In this document: positions 26,813 through 36,655 of the stretch, one piece after another
Layout of the letters: each line of letters opens with the position of its first letter
How positions within the stretch are numbered: the stretch's first letter is position 1
From: Paenibacillus ihumii
GTDB lineage: Bacteria > Bacillota > Bacilli > Paenibacillales > Paenibacillaceae
Direction of reading: 5' to 3'
Assembly: GCF_001403875.1 (NCBI RefSeq)
Contig: NZ_LN884292.1
Location: 57,440-121,439 of the forward strand
Length of the DNA stretch: 64,000 nucleotides
The notes under the pieces: generated by a model
Databases searched by the model: none
What the model saw: the letters and a program-made list of their open reading frames with translations, nothing else
What the model was told of the DNA's origin: nothing
Made by a program: the position numbers and the translations under genes

Positions 26813-28981
26813 ATGAAATTGGTTCCAAAGAAGGAGAACCAAGCTAAAGACAATAAGAAAGAGATAAAGAAAGGTACGGATCCCGGACAGCCTAAAAATA
26901 AAGCAGGCGGCTGGAAGGAAAAATTTAATTCAGCAATCGAGCATCTTCCTAAAGACTTCAATCCAGCCAGGTCGGTAGGTATTCGATTGTTTCTCATTTT
27001 CTTCATTGCCATTATGTCATTCGTCCTTGCGATAGGGATTCTATCCTATCAAATGGCGAAGGGGACGATTGAGAAGAATGCTGAGACAGCAAGCCAGCAG
27101 ACTATCGTGCAAACTTCGCAGAAGCTGGACATTATATTCCAGAAGTATGAAGAGACTCTGCAGCAGGTATTTCTTGACGATGAAATGCAGAAGGCAATCC
27201 GCGATGCTACGCTCTCCACGACGTCGGATTACGACCGTTTCACGACGTCCAACCAGATGCGGAACCGTCTGAATTCCATGACGTTCTCAAGCAAAGGCGT
27301 GGTGGCGGTATATATGGTTCCAGGGGAAGAGGGTCTGATCGGTCCCGTCACCTCTGGAAGCGCAGACAACAATTTTGTCAACAACATCCGCAATGAGCCT
27401 TGGTTCGAAGATATGGCAAGCACTTCACAGGTGAAGTGGGTGACGGCTACCAATGAAAATTCGGGCGGAACGCAAATTTTCAGATTGGTCAGATCGGTGC
27501 AAAGCGTTAGCAGCATGAAGCGTTTCGTTCTCGTAGCAGATATTAATCTGGATATTCTGAACGGGTATTTGCAGGAGCTTAACCTCGGCAGCGGCTCGAA
27601 GGTCCAAATGCTTACGCCGGATAATGTGATCGTCGGTTCTTCGGTTCAAGGCGAGAACGGACAGCCGTCCGAGTTTGCCATCGAGAGAAAAGAGGGCGAG
27701 GCCAACGGAAGCTCCCGCATCAAGAATGCGCAGGGCCGAACGGTGCTTGGAGTTTATAATATGCAGCAAAACTCGGGCTGGACGCTGCTCGGCGTGCTGC
27801 CTACGGACCAATTGACGAAGGACGCGAGAGGAATTCTGGTAACCACGTTTATCTCGCTGGCTGTCGTGGCCGCTATCGCCATTCTGATCGGAATGTGGAT
27901 GGTTAGAATGATCGGCCGTCCGCTAGTCGAGCTTAAGAATTTGATGGAGGAAGGCGCAAAAGGAAATCTCAACGTCCGCATGAAGCCGAAATCCAAAGAC
28001 GAAATCGGTATGCTTACGGCCAGCTTTAACGTAATGATGGAGCAGATCACAGAGCTCGTCAAACAGACGAACAGTTCGGCTCAGGATGTTCTCGATACGG
28101 CGGCTGAGCTGACGCAGGCATCGAACAAAACGGCCATCTCTGCCAAGGAGATTGCCATTGCGACGGAAGAGATCGCTAACGGGGCAACAAGCCTGGCCAA
28201 CGAGGCTGAGCGGGGCAATGAATTGACCGAGAACATCTCGCGGCAAATGGATCATGTTATTTCTGCAAACAAAGAGATGGAGATGTCTGCCCGCCAGGTG
28301 GAGAAATCCAGCCAGCAGGGTACGGAGTATCTGAATGAGCTGCTTCAGAAGACAAGTGTAACGGGTGAAATGGTTAACGCCCTGACTGAGAAGGTCGATG
28401 CGCTGAAATCAAGCACCTCGTCGGTCATGAAGGTTCTTGATGTCATGCAGAACATTACGCAGCAGACGAATATCCTGTCGCTCAATGCGACGATCGAAGC
28501 TGCCCGTGCAGGAGCTGCTGGACGCGGATTCATGGTTGTTGCGGATGAAATTCGCCAGCTTGCCGACCAATCCAGACAATCCATTACGATGGTAGGGGAG
28601 ATTACCGACAACATCCAGAAGGAAATGAATGAGACGGTTCAGGCTCTGTCCGAAGCTAGCCCGCTGTTCCAGGATCAGATTAAGTCGGTGAAAGAGACGA
28701 GCCAAATCTTCGTATCCGTTCAGGAGCAAATGGAGGGCTTCGTGCAGCATCTGGACTCCGTAACGGCATCCATCGATGAGCTGAATCAATCGCAAGCCGT
28801 ATTGTCTGAAGCGATGAGCAACGTGAGTGCGGTAGCACAGCAATCGTCGGCGACTTCAGAAGAGGTTGCTTCGCTGAGCAGCGAGCAGCAGACAGTAGGC
28901 GACCAGCTCGTGAACCTGTCCAATAAGCTGGAGAATGTATCCCATGGATTGAAGGACTCCCTGTCCAAGTTCACGGTATAG
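26813..28981 (+). CDS. Methyl-accepting chemotaxis protein
   Basis: 722-residue transmembrane chemoreceptor. Start at 26813 is preferred (GGTGGGTGATCAAC upstream and a basic N-terminus MKLVPKKENQ); an in-frame ATG at 26744 would add 23 residues. Membrane segments lie near residues 55-85 and 355-380 and enclose a periplasm-facing dCache-like sensor domain. They are followed by HAMP and the signalling hairpin, whose tip is seen as ITQQTNILSLNATIEAARAGAAGRGFMVVADEIRQLADQS, the CheA/CheW-binding region. Ligand unknown. Confidence 0.95.
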   Translation: MKLVPKKENQAKDNKKEIKKGTDPGQPKNKAGGWKEKFNSAIEHLPKDFNPARSVGIRLFLIFFIAIMSFVLAIGILSYQMAKGTIEKNAETASQQTIVQTSQKLDIIFQKYEETLQQVFLDDEMQKAIRDATLSTTSDYDRFTTSNQMRNRLNSMTFSSKGVVAVYMVPGEEGLIGPVTSGSADNNFVNNIRNEPWFEDMASTSQVKWVTATNENSGGTQIFRLVRSVQSVSSMKRFVLVADINLDILNGYLQELNLGSGSKVQMLTPDNVIVGSSVQGENGQPSEFAIERKEGEANGSSRIKNAQGRTVLGVYNMQQNSGWTLLGVLPTDQLTKDARGILVTTFISLAVVAAIAILIGMWMVRMIGRPLVELKNLMEEGAKGNLNVRMKPKSKDEIGMLTASFNVMMEQITELVKQTNSSAQDVLDTAAELTQASNKTAISAKEIAIATEEIANGATSLANEAERGNELTENISRQMDHVISANKEMEMSARQVEKSSQQGTEYLNELLQKTSVTGEMVNALTEKVDALKSSTSSVMKVLDVMQNITQQTNILSLNATIEAARAGAAGRGFMVVADEIRQLADQSRQSITMVGEITDNIQKEMNETVQALSEASPLFQDQIKSVKETSQIFVSVQEQMEGFVQHLDSVTASIDELNQSQAVLSEAMSNVSAVAQQSSATSEEVASLSSEQQTVGDQLVNLSNKLENVSHGLKDSLSKFTV

Positions 28982-29068
28982 CCTAAACAAAAATATAGGT
29001 GTACTAGTATGGACAAAATTAGAGTATATGTTAGTATGGTTATAAAAAATATCTGAGGTGATTGTAGG

Positions 29069-29809
29069 TTGATAGGTCGTAGCGGCAATCCGACATTGAA
29101 TGACAAGACATTCGATCAGATCGGATATCATTCCGGACAAGAGGCAATGACCATTGAAGGCACGGTCAATAAGGTGTTCATTACGCTCGCAGTGCTTTTA
29201 GGGGGAGCATTTGCCACTTGGTCCATGCATTTCAACGGGCAGAACGTACTGCCTTATGCTATCGGCGGAGCCATAGGTGGTTTGGTTCTTGCTCTGATCA
29301 TCAGCTTCAAGCCGACGACAGCTCCGTTTCTCGTGCCGATTTACGGGGTTCTAGAAGGACTGTTCCTGGGGGCTCTTTCAGCGCGATTCGAATCTTTATA
29401 CAATGGCATCACGCTGCAGGCGGCGCTGCTGACGATGGGCGTCTTTATCGCACTGCTGCTGGCGTATAAATCAAGACTGATCAAAGCTACAGAGAATTTC
29501 AAGCTTGGCGTGTTCGCGGCTACAGGCGGCATTGCGCTTGTATATCTGCTCAGCTTCGTTCTTGGATTCTTTGGAATCTCCATTCCTTATCTGCATGAGA
29601 GCAATTGGATTGGAATCGGGATTTCCGTCGTCATCGTAATCGTGGCAGCTTTGAATCTAGTCCTGGACTTTGATTTTATCGAGAACGGTGCTAATCAGGG
29701 TGCTCCGAAGTATATGGAATGGTACGGGGCCTTCGGATTGATGGTTACCTTAGTATGGCTTTATATCGAGATGGTTCGTCTTTTGGCCAAATTGGCGAGC
29801 CGGGACTAA
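29069..29809 (+). CDS. Bax inhibitor-1/YccA-family membrane protein
   Basis: 246 residues with seven hydrophobic segments, typical of the bacterial YccA-like branch (opening IGRSGNPTLNDKTFDQI, then GTVNKVFITLAVLLGGAFATW and LVLDFDFIENGA). TTG start at 29069 is preceded by GAGGTGATTG. Related proteins are pH-dependent calcium leak channels or protease-associated inhibitors; no specific role can be assigned. A terminator follows 22 bp after the stop codon. Confidence 0.9.
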   Translation: MIGRSGNPTLNDKTFDQIGYHSGQEAMTIEGTVNKVFITLAVLLGGAFATWSMHFNGQNVLPYAIGGAIGGLVLALIISFKPTTAPFLVPIYGVLEGLFLGALSARFESLYNGITLQAALLTMGVFIALLLAYKSRLIKATENFKLGVFAATGGIALVYLLSFVLGFFGISIPYLHESNWIGIGISVVIVIVAALNLVLDFDFIENGANQGAPKYMEWYGAFGLMVTLVWLYIEMVRLLAKLASRD

Positions 29810-29830
29810 CGAAGATATTCATTGCATTAG

Positions 29831-29857
29831 GGTGGAGAGCGATCTCCACCCTTTTTG
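29831..29857 (+). terminator. Terminator after the Bax-inhibitor-like gene
   Basis: GGGTGGAGA / TCTCCACCC stem, GCGA loop, followed by TTTTT. Confidence 0.9.
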
Positions 29858-30022
29858 CTTTGAATTTATAGCGCCTAAGCTGCTTATTGATATGAATGAT
29901 GCTCAAATAATGATCTGAAAGACCTATTTTTTGGATGTACTATAGTAATATAAAAAATGCTGCATGATATAGTCTTTAGCACTATTTAATTTATGACTTT
30001 AGCTTTCGATATTATAAATAGG

Positions 30023-30076
30023 GCAGTAGGATCGAGTATCTGTTCCTGTAAGACCGGGAACATGGCCTTATACTGC
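30023..30076 (+). promoter_or_regulatory. Structured leader of the HD-GYP gene
   Basis: Outer inverted repeat GCAGTA (30023-30028) / TACTGC (30071-30076) encloses an inner stem TGTTCC (30041-30046) / GGAACA (30057-30062). It lies just before the ribosome binding site. It does not match the c-di-GMP riboswitch motifs I know, so it is recorded only as a candidate regulatory fold. Confidence 0.35.
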
Positions 30077-30107
30077 GACAAGATGAAAAGAAGGGAGGGG
30101 CTTTATT

Positions 30108-31157
30108 TTGAGAACTCATGTTATGGAGCTTAAGGCTGGAGATAGATTAAGGGAAGACACTTTCAATCGTGCAGGGCTGCACGTTTTGCCTAAAGGAACG
30201 GTCATCCGGGCCGAGGAGATTGCCTTGTTAATTCGGCAAAGCATCGACTATGTCGACATTGAGCGGGGAGGCATTCAGGCAGAGCCTTTAGAAGCTGCGG
30301 GAAGTGAAGGCTTCACCAGAAAGCTGCAGGAAAATTTCGATAAAACCATTCAAGCTTATCAGGCCATCTTTCTTGAAGCTTTGACTACGGGCAAATTCAA
30401 TCAGTCCATGGTTGACGAGAAGCTGCTGCCAACCTTGGAAGTATTGGACAAACGAAAGAATGTAACTTCATTGCTGTATATGCTTGGCAACGATGATGTG
30501 AACATCTACAACCATTCGCTGCAGGTCGGGCTACTATCTTATTACATAGCTAACTGGCTCGGATACCCTAGGGAGGAGTGTCATGAGATCAGTAAAGCAG
30601 GGTATTTGCACGATATCGGCAAGAGCCGTGTGCGCCAATCCATAAAGAACAAAAAGGATCTGCAGGGTGAGGAACTGGAGGAAATGAAGCGCCATACCAG
30701 TTATGGCTATGAGATTATCCGCGAATCCATCAAAGATAATAAGGCGATTGCGCTTGCTGCTCTCCAGCATCATGAATACGAAGATGGCACGGGATATCCT
30801 ATGGGCATCGGTAAAGGTGAGATACATCCTTATTCAGAAATCGTAGCCGTAGCCAATGCCTATGTCGAGATGACGACCTCGCCGACAAGGCAGTCTCACG
30901 ACAGCTTGATCACTGTGCTGCGCAAAGTGTATGAGCTGGGCTTCGGAAAGTTGAATGAAAGGGCGGTTCAAGCGTTGACCCAGAATCTCCTGCCGAACTT
31001 CTTGGGCAAACGGGTACAATTAAGCAATGGAGAAACGGCAACCATAGTGTATAACAACCCTACGGATATTTTTAAGCCTCTCGTGAAGGTTGATAACTTT
31101 TTCCGCGATTTGTCACGTGAGCGCAATATTGAAATTGTAGAGATATTTTTTGAATAA
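30108..31157 (+). CDS. HD-GYP domain phosphohydrolase (probable c-di-GMP phosphodiesterase)
   Basis: 349-residue cytoplasmic protein. TTG start at 30108 has GGGAGGGG 7 nt upstream. The N-terminal ~100 residues are a small regulatory domain; the HD-GYP core follows with HSLQVGLLSYYIANWLG, the HD pair in AGYLHDIGKSRV, and the HHEYEDGTGYPMGI GYP motif, so metal ligands and the GYP signature are complete. Such enzymes hydrolyse cyclic di-GMP and tune motility and surface behaviour, consistent with the chemoreceptor nearby, but activity is inferred. Confidence 0.93.
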   Translation: MRTHVMELKAGDRLREDTFNRAGLHVLPKGTVIRAEEIALLIRQSIDYVDIERGGIQAEPLEAAGSEGFTRKLQENFDKTIQAYQAIFLEALTTGKFNQSMVDEKLLPTLEVLDKRKNVTSLLYMLGNDDVNIYNHSLQVGLLSYYIANWLGYPREECHEISKAGYLHDIGKSRVRQSIKNKKDLQGEELEEMKRHTSYGYEIIRESIKDNKAIALAALQHHEYEDGTGYPMGIGKGEIHPYSEIVAVANAYVEMTTSPTRQSHDSLITVLRKVYELGFGKLNERAVQALTQNLLPNFLGKRVQLSNGETATIVYNNPTDIFKPLVKVDNFFRDLSRERNIEIVEIFFE

Positions 31158-31165
31158 TGATTAGG

Positions 31166-31203
31166 AAAGCCCGACTGAAGCTTTTAGCTAAGGCGGGCTT
31201 TTT
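31166..31203 (+). terminator. Terminator after the HD-GYP gene
   Basis: AAGCCCG / CGGGCTT stem closed by an internal partial stem around AAGCTTTTAGCT, followed by TTTT, starting 9 bp after the stop codon. Confidence 0.8.
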
Positions 31204-31333
31204 ACTGTTCTCCGGCAAGCAAGCAGCAGATGCTTTTCCCTTTAGCTTCGAGTTATTTTTCCTACAGAATGGGCAAGACGGTGTGAATCGGCTTTTCCCA
31301 GGAAATAATGAGAAGGCGGAAAGGTGGGGGACG

Positions 31334-33115
31334 ATGGCATTACTTCGGAAAAAACGCATATTTTATATTTTAATAGGCTTTACGTTCATGCTGTGCATAT
31401 ACGCCATTAGAGTTGTATGGATTCAGATCCATTCCGCAAAGATGGCGATAAGCGCTTCAGGGATGACGATCAATGAGCTGGCCGTGCGCCAGCGCGAGGA
31501 AGGGATCGTGCTTGACCCTGGAAGGGGGCAGTTTCTGGATCGGCATGGCTCCCCTTTGACAGGGAGGGCGGTTTGGGTTCCCGTACTGTTCCCTGTCAAG
31601 GAGCTGCCGGATGCCGTTCAATTAAATGCAATTGCCGCTCTACTGGGTGTATCTGCTGCTGAATTGGAAGGAAGATGGAGCAAGCTCCAATACCCGTATA
31701 TTTGGGCTGACGGCGAAGGAAGGGCGCTTGCTGTATCTGGCGATGAAGCAGGCAAATGGATGGAAATCAGCGGCTTTGAAATTCTCCCTTATATGCAGCG
31801 ATATTCGGAATCGGATTCAGGGAAGCAGTGGCTTGGCTATGTCGCTCAACGCCCTGATTTTATTCGCAGTCTGTCCGGCCGGTCCAACGGCCGGTCGCTT
31901 CCTTTAACGATGCAAGTGGGGGCATCCGGCCTGGAGCGAACGTTTGACATGTTTTTGCGAGGCGTGGGGTCTACCCGGGCGGCATTTTCAGTGGATGGAC
32001 AGAAGCGGCCGCTATTCGAGCTGGGCACGCGCCTTACCTCTGCCAATGATCGCTACTATCCGCTCAGTGTACGGACGACCATAGACGGGACGATTCAACA
32101 TCAGTTGGAGGATTTGAGCGAGCAAATGGGGATTCGCGAAGGGGCAATTGTTGTGCTGGATGCCGCTAAAGGAGATGTCGTCGCTATGGTGTCACGTCCC
32201 TTTTTTAATCCCCAGAAAATTGATCTGGAGCAGGGAAATTGGAGCAATCATGCGGTAAAGGCGGCGGTCCCGGGCTCGATCTTTAAGACGGTGATCGCCG
32301 CCGCAGCTTTGGAGGAAGGCTTGGCAACAGCCACAGAGAAGTTTCACTGTACGGGCCATTATGGCAAATACGGGCTTTCGTGCTGGAAGGAAGGAGGGCA
32401 TGGCACGATTACGCTGGAGCAGGCTTATGCCCAATCATGCAATATCGTGTTTGCCGCATTAGGCGAGAGGCTGACGGCTGCCAGCATCCAGCGTACTGCG
32501 GATAAACTGGGAGTCGGACGCCTGGTCGGCTGGCATGACCCGTCCTTTCTGGATGGGGCGGGCTTGAGACAGATGGATCAGGAGGAGGCTGGAACAGTGT
32601 TCGCCATGGGCACTAGGCCCGATGGCGGGGCAAGGGCGCAAACTGCCTTGGGGCAGCGGGACGTGATGCTCTCTCCTCTGCAGGCAGCAAATATGGTCGT
32701 AACCCTGCTGCATGATGGGAAAGTCATGGCCCCCCGGCTGGTGCAGGACATTTATTTTAAAAATGGGACACGGATGCTTCAGCTCCCTCCCCGCTCCGCG
32801 CCTTCAGCCTATGGGGCGGTCTCTCCGACAACGGCAAAAATGCTGCGAAGCTGGATGAAGGAAGTGGTGCAGAGAGGAACGGGGCAATCCCTGCAAAGTG
32901 CCCGGTGGCATTTGGCTGGCAAGTCGGGAACCTCCCAGGTCTCGCCTGCCGGCAGAGCGGCCAACCACCAGTGGTTCATCGGATACGGCCCGGTGGAGGA
33001 GCCGCTTTATGCAGTGGCGGTTCTTGTGGAGAAGCGGCCAATCGGCGCGCCCCACCAGGCTACAGAGCTATTTCGGCATGTTATGGATATTTTAGCAGCG
33101 AGAATTCATGAATAA
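31334..33115 (+). CDS. pbpI: Class B penicillin-binding protein (PbpI/YrrR-like transpeptidase)
   Basis: 593-residue membrane-anchored peptidoglycan transpeptidase. ATG 31334 follows GGTGGGGG and gives an N-terminus MALLRKKR with a single membrane anchor (about 8-28). Active-site motifs are complete: S315-x-x-K in PGSIFKTV, S368-C-N in AQSCNIVF and K530-S-G in AGKSGTSQ. The length agrees with Bacillus PbpI (about 580), which lies in the same chromosomal neighbourhood downstream of the alaS-mltG-trhP block. The udk, greA and yrrS genes found before it in Bacillus are absent here. Confidence 0.88.
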   Translation: MALLRKKRIFYILIGFTFMLCIYAIRVVWIQIHSAKMAISASGMTINELAVRQREEGIVLDPGRGQFLDRHGSPLTGRAVWVPVLFPVKELPDAVQLNAIAALLGVSAAELEGRWSKLQYPYIWADGEGRALAVSGDEAGKWMEISGFEILPYMQRYSESDSGKQWLGYVAQRPDFIRSLSGRSNGRSLPLTMQVGASGLERTFDMFLRGVGSTRAAFSVDGQKRPLFELGTRLTSANDRYYPLSVRTTIDGTIQHQLEDLSEQMGIREGAIVVLDAAKGDVVAMVSRPFFNPQKIDLEQGNWSNHAVKAAVPGSIFKTVIAAAALEEGLATATEKFHCTGHYGKYGLSCWKEGGHGTITLEQAYAQSCNIVFAALGERLTAASIQRTADKLGVGRLVGWHDPSFLDGAGLRQMDQEEAGTVFAMGTRPDGGARAQTALGQRDVMLSPLQAANMVVTLLHDGKVMAPRLVQDIYFKNGTRMLQLPPRSAPSAYGAVSPTTAKMLRSWMKEVVQRGTGQSLQSARWHLAGKSGTSQVSPAGRAANHQWFIGYGPVEEPLYAVAVLVEKRPIGAPHQATELFRHVMDILAARIHE

Positions 33116-33222
33116 AAAAGGCCCTAAATTTGGAGTTAATATGATAAAATAAAAGGGATACACTAAAAGCCTTAGGGCCCGCCAAAGTCAGGTGAATGAG
33201 ATAGAAAAGTGGGGAAAAAAAC

Positions 33223-34674
33223 ATGGAGACTTTGCTGCTGTGGTTGTTTTACATTTCAACGCTCTACGCTTTCATACCCGGATTGATTACGCGGCTGTTC
33301 GGTTTTCGCGTATTTCGGCGCGGGGTGGGCATGAATGATTTTGCCCTTACCTTCGATGATGGCCCGGATCCCGTATATACGGCCCAGCTCCTTGACCTGT
33401 TGAAGAAGTATGAAGCGAAAGCCACGTTTTTCGTCGTTGGCTCCAATGCGGAGAAGCATCCGCAATTAATCAAGCGAATGCATGAAGAAGGGCATTTGAT
33501 CGGGATCCATAACTATGTGCACAAAACGAACTGGTTAATGGGGCCTGCTGCTGTCAAGAAACAGATTCAGCGCACCAATAAAATCATATACGACATCATC
33601 GGCAGCAATACGCATTATTACCGGCCTCCTTGGGGAATCGTCAATCTGTTCGATTTCGCCAGAAGAAATGAGACGCAAATTGTGTTGTGGTCCTCTATGT
33701 TCGGAGATTGGCGCCAGCGCCTTGGGGCTGACCGCTTGACCGAACGCATGCTGAAGAAGCTGAAGGGCGGCGAAGTATTCCTGCTGCATGATTGCGGAAA
33801 TACGCTCGGTGCTAATGCCCAAGCGCCCAAGGAAATGCTCGCGGCTCTGGAGAGAGTCCTTCAAGAGGCCGGGAAACGGGGGCTTGGCACGATCCGGATC
33901 GACGATATGATACAACGGAGCGAGGAGGCGAAGCGGGAGGCCAGAGGCCAGAAGCCTTTGGCTGCAGCATCCAAGGAAGCTGCCAAACGCCCTGCAACGC
34001 TGTCCTTCGGAAAAAGAGTCGTCGTCGCCCTATGGCTGCTGTGGGAGAAGGTATTCCATCTTGTGTTCCAGCTAAGGACGACGAATAAGGATGAACCGAT
34101 TTTCCATTTCCGCATACGTCCGTACCGGGGGGAGCCCGTGGTAATGAATGGCGATATCGAACTGGTTAACGGCGACAGGGTATTGGAGCTTCATTTCGAT
34201 AATAAGCGGCTGTTTGAAATCGGCGCGCGCTCCAGAACCTCGGTTCAGGTCGCCATCCAAATGATTCGCGGCGTGGAGAAGACGCTGCCGGAGCTTGCGA
34301 AATACGTCCAAAGCAACCCGGAGCTCACTGATGTGAAGGCATTGTATGGGGTGAGCATGATCAATCGAGGGCCCGAGCAGTTTGGTTTTACGGTGACCGA
34401 TCTTCCTGACAGCTTCTTTGCGAAATCTACACGGTTATATTTGAAGTTTCTGATGAGTGTTATTCATCCTTCCGGGGGAGACCGTCTGAAGCAGCGTTCC
34501 TCCCATGAACTGATTCCTAAGCTTATCGTGATGCCCATAGACCTCTTGCTTGATAAATATTCCGAGGACGGCTCGCATCGCCGCTTCTCCGATAAGGAAA
34601 GCAGAGAGGCTGCTCCCGAAGAGGAGAACGAGCAGAGCGAGGAGACCGCATTAAGCGCGACCCAGCCGTGTTAG
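33223..34674 (+). CDS. Polysaccharide deacetylase with a C-terminal YkoP-like domain
   Basis: 483 residues. An N-terminal membrane segment (about 1-25) anchors the protein. The NodB deacetylase domain (about 38-225) has the metal-binding FDDGPD motif, H-x3-H-type HLIGIHNYVHKT and the RPPWG motif, so the catalytic residues are present. The last ~210 residues form a separate domain (FHFRIRPYRGEPVVMNGDIELVNGDRVLELHFDNKRLFEIG and onward) like the YkoP domain that often accompanies these enzymes, ending in an acidic low-complexity tail. It probably deacetylates a cell-wall glycan; substrate unproven. The intergenic region before it carries a GGCCCTAA / TTAGGGCC inverted repeat (33120-33181). Confidence 0.88.
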   Translation: METLLLWLFYISTLYAFIPGLITRLFGFRVFRRGVGMNDFALTFDDGPDPVYTAQLLDLLKKYEAKATFFVVGSNAEKHPQLIKRMHEEGHLIGIHNYVHKTNWLMGPAAVKKQIQRTNKIIYDIIGSNTHYYRPPWGIVNLFDFARRNETQIVLWSSMFGDWRQRLGADRLTERMLKKLKGGEVFLLHDCGNTLGANAQAPKEMLAALERVLQEAGKRGLGTIRIDDMIQRSEEAKREARGQKPLAAASKEAAKRPATLSFGKRVVVALWLLWEKVFHLVFQLRTTNKDEPIFHFRIRPYRGEPVVMNGDIELVNGDRVLELHFDNKRLFEIGARSRTSVQVAIQMIRGVEKTLPELAKYVQSNPELTDVKALYGVSMINRGPEQFGFTVTDLPDSFFAKSTRLYLKFLMSVIHPSGGDRLKQRSSHELIPKLIVMPIDLLLDKYSEDGSHRRFSDKESREAAPEEENEQSEETALSATQPC

Positions 34675-34685
34675 GCTCTATGAAT

Positions 34686-34728
34686 AAAGGGGCAGCTCCA
34701 CAATCAACATGTGGAGCTGCCCCTTTTG
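34686..34728. terminator. Bidirectional terminator between deacetylase and ilvD
   Basis: Stem AAAGGGGCAGCTCCAC / GTGGAGCTGCCCCTTT with an 8-nt loop and T on the plus strand side, A-rich on the other side. It separates two convergent genes. Confidence 0.9.
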
Positions 34729-34779
34729 TTAAGTTATAACTTATTTCTTATGAGTTTTAACAGAGATCATTTCTGTTTA

Positions 34780-36465
34780 TTAAATCTTCATAACGCCGCC
34801 ATTACTCGCATTGGTGACGAGCTTGGAATAACGCGCCAGGTAACCTGTCTTCACCTTCGGCTCGAAGCCTTTCCAGTTCGCACGGCGGCGCTCCATCTCC
34901 TCGTCGGAAACGTGAAGCTCGATTTTCCGGTTATTCAGATCCAGCTCAATAATGTCGCCATCTTCAACAAAGGCAATTGGACCGCCCTCGGCTGCTTCCG
35001 GAGAGATATGGCCGATGCTGATGCCGCGGGAAGCTCCGGAGAAGCGGCCGTCGGTGATGAGGCCGACTTTTGCGCCAAGGCCCATGCCGACGATCTGCGA
35101 AGTAGGAGCGAGCATTTCCGGCATGCCCGGTCCGCCTTTCGGTCCTTCATAGCGGATGACGACGACATGGCCTTCCTTGACCTTGCCGTTTGCGATGCCT
35201 TCCAGCGCTTGCTCCTGCGAGTCGAAGCAGATGGCAGGGCCTTTATGGTATCCGCCGACCGAAGGGTCAACCGCCCCGACCTTGATGACGGAGCCTTCCG
35301 GCGCAAGGTTTCCGTAGAGGATGGCAAGTCCACCCTTCTCGGAATGCGGGTTGTCGATCGAACGGATGACTTCGCGGTCATGGACCTCGCAGCCGGCTAC
35401 GTTCTCGGCAAGCGTCTTGCCTGTTACAGTCATTTGGCCGCCATGGATCGCTCCAGGCTTCTTCAGCAGCTCGTTGATTACGGCGCTTACGCCGCCCGCC
35501 CGGTGGACGTCTTCAATGAAATGATCGGATGCCGGAGCCAGCTTGGAAATATGAGGCACGCGGTTGGCCACCTCGTTGATGCGCTCCAGCGGGTAATCGA
35601 TGCCAGCTTCCTGGGCCAAGGCCAAGGTGTGCAGCACAGTATTGGTTGATCCACCCATGGCCATATCAAGTGCAAAGGCGTTATCGATGGATTCCTTCGT
35701 AACGATATCGCGCGGCTTCAGATCGAGCTTGATCAGCTCCATCAGCTGGCGGGCGGATTGTCTTACAAAATCCTTCCGTGCCTCGTCAACAGCCAGAATC
35801 GTACCGTTACCCGGCATAGCTAGACCCAGTGCTTCGGCGAGGCAGTTCATGGAGTTGGCTGTGAACATGCCTGAGCAGGAGCCGCAGGTCGGACAGCCGT
35901 ACTGTTCCAGCTCAAGCAGATCGGCATCGTCGATCTTGCCCGCTTGATAAGCGCCGACGCCTTCGAAGACCGAAGTCAAGGACAGTTTGCGCCCTTTGCT
36001 GTCTACGCCCGCTTTCATGGGTCCGCCGCTGACGAATACGGTCGGAATGTTCACGCGCAGCGCGCCCATCATCATCCCTGGCGTAATTTTATCGCAGTTC
36101 GGGATACAGACCATCCCGTCGAACCAGTGCGCGGATACGACGGTTTCCAGAGAGTCAGCGATGATCTCCCGGCTTGGCAGGGAGTAGCGCATTCCGATGT
36201 GTCCCATCGCAATGCCGTCATCTACCCCGATTGTATTGAACTCGAACGGTACACCGCCGGCTTCGCGAATCGCTTCCTTGACGATTTTTCCGAATTCCTG
36301 CAGATGCACATGGCCCGGAACGATATCGATGTAGGAGTTGCACACGGCGATAAACGGTTTGCCGAAGTCCTCGTCCTTTACGCCTGCAGCTCGCAGCAAG
36401 CTGCGATGAGGCGCTCGGTCGAAGCCTTTTTTGATCATATCTGAACGCATTTTCTTGGCAGTCAT
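34780..36465 (-). CDS. ilvD: Dihydroxy-acid dehydratase
   Basis: 561-residue Fe-S enzyme of branched-chain amino acid and pantothenate precursor synthesis: dehydrates 2,3-dihydroxy-isovalerate and -methylvalerate. Cluster cysteines are visible in [23 protein letters not shown] and [16 protein letters not shown]. The C-terminus [16 protein letters not shown] is the normal family end. The ATG follows GGGGGGATAGG. It is monocistronic here, away from the ilv-leu operon, and no leader with a Leu/Ile T-box was recognised upstream. Confidence 0.97.
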   Translation of the reverse strand: MTAKKMRSDMIKKGFDRAPHRSLLRAAGVKDEDFGKPFIAVCNSYIDIVPGHVHLQEFGKIVKEAIREAGGVPFEFNTIGVDDGIAMGHIGMRYSLPSREIIADSLETVVSAHWFDGMVCIPNCDKITPGMMMGALRVNIPTVFVSGGPMKAGVDSKGRKLSLTSVFEGVGAYQAGKIDDADLLELEQYGCPTCGSCSGMFTANSMNCLAEALGLAMPGNGTILAVDEARKDFVRQSARQLMELIKLDLKPRDIVTKESIDNAFALDMAMGGSTNTVLHTLALAQEAGIDYPLERINEVANRVPHISKLAPASDHFIEDVHRAGGVSAVINELLKKPGAIHGGQMTVTGKTLAENVAGCEVHDREVIRSIDNPHSEKGGLAILYGNLAPEGSVIKVGAVDPSVGGYHKGPAICFDSQEQALEGIANGKVKEGHVVVIRYEGPKGGPGMPEMLAPTSQIVGMGLGAKVGLITDGRFSGASRGISIGHISPEAAEGGPIAFVEDGDIIELDLNNRKIELHVSDEEMERRRANWKGFEPKVKTGYLARYSKLVTNASNGGVMKI

Positions 36466-36599
36466 GGTTGCCTATCCCCCCATATAATGTATATTGTGAT
36501 TTTGGAACTTTACACCGCTAAAGGTTTTCTCTAAAGTCTATCATATGTAATCCGCTTTTTCTAGCGCTTGATCAGGATTGGAAGAAAGGTTTTTAACCC

Positions 36600-36632
36600 A
36601 AAAAGAGCCCCAGTCCAGTCTGGAACTCTTCC
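36600..36632 (-). terminator. Terminator of the KGG-repeat gene
   Basis: On the minus strand AGAGTTCCAG / CTGGGGCTCT pairs with two G-U wobbles and is followed by TTTTT, 24-56 bp beyond the stop codon. Confidence 0.8.
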
Positions 36633-36655
36633 CGTACACGGATGGAATCCCATCC

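Noticed and set aside
30023..30076. c-di-GMP riboswitch upstream of the HD-GYP gene
   Set aside because: Conserved bases of the GEMM and c-di-GMP-II aptamers are not present; kept only as an unassigned leader fold.
34711..35649. 312-codon plus-strand open frame opposite ilvD
   Set aside because: Complementary to the conserved ilvD coding sequence; no homology recognised.
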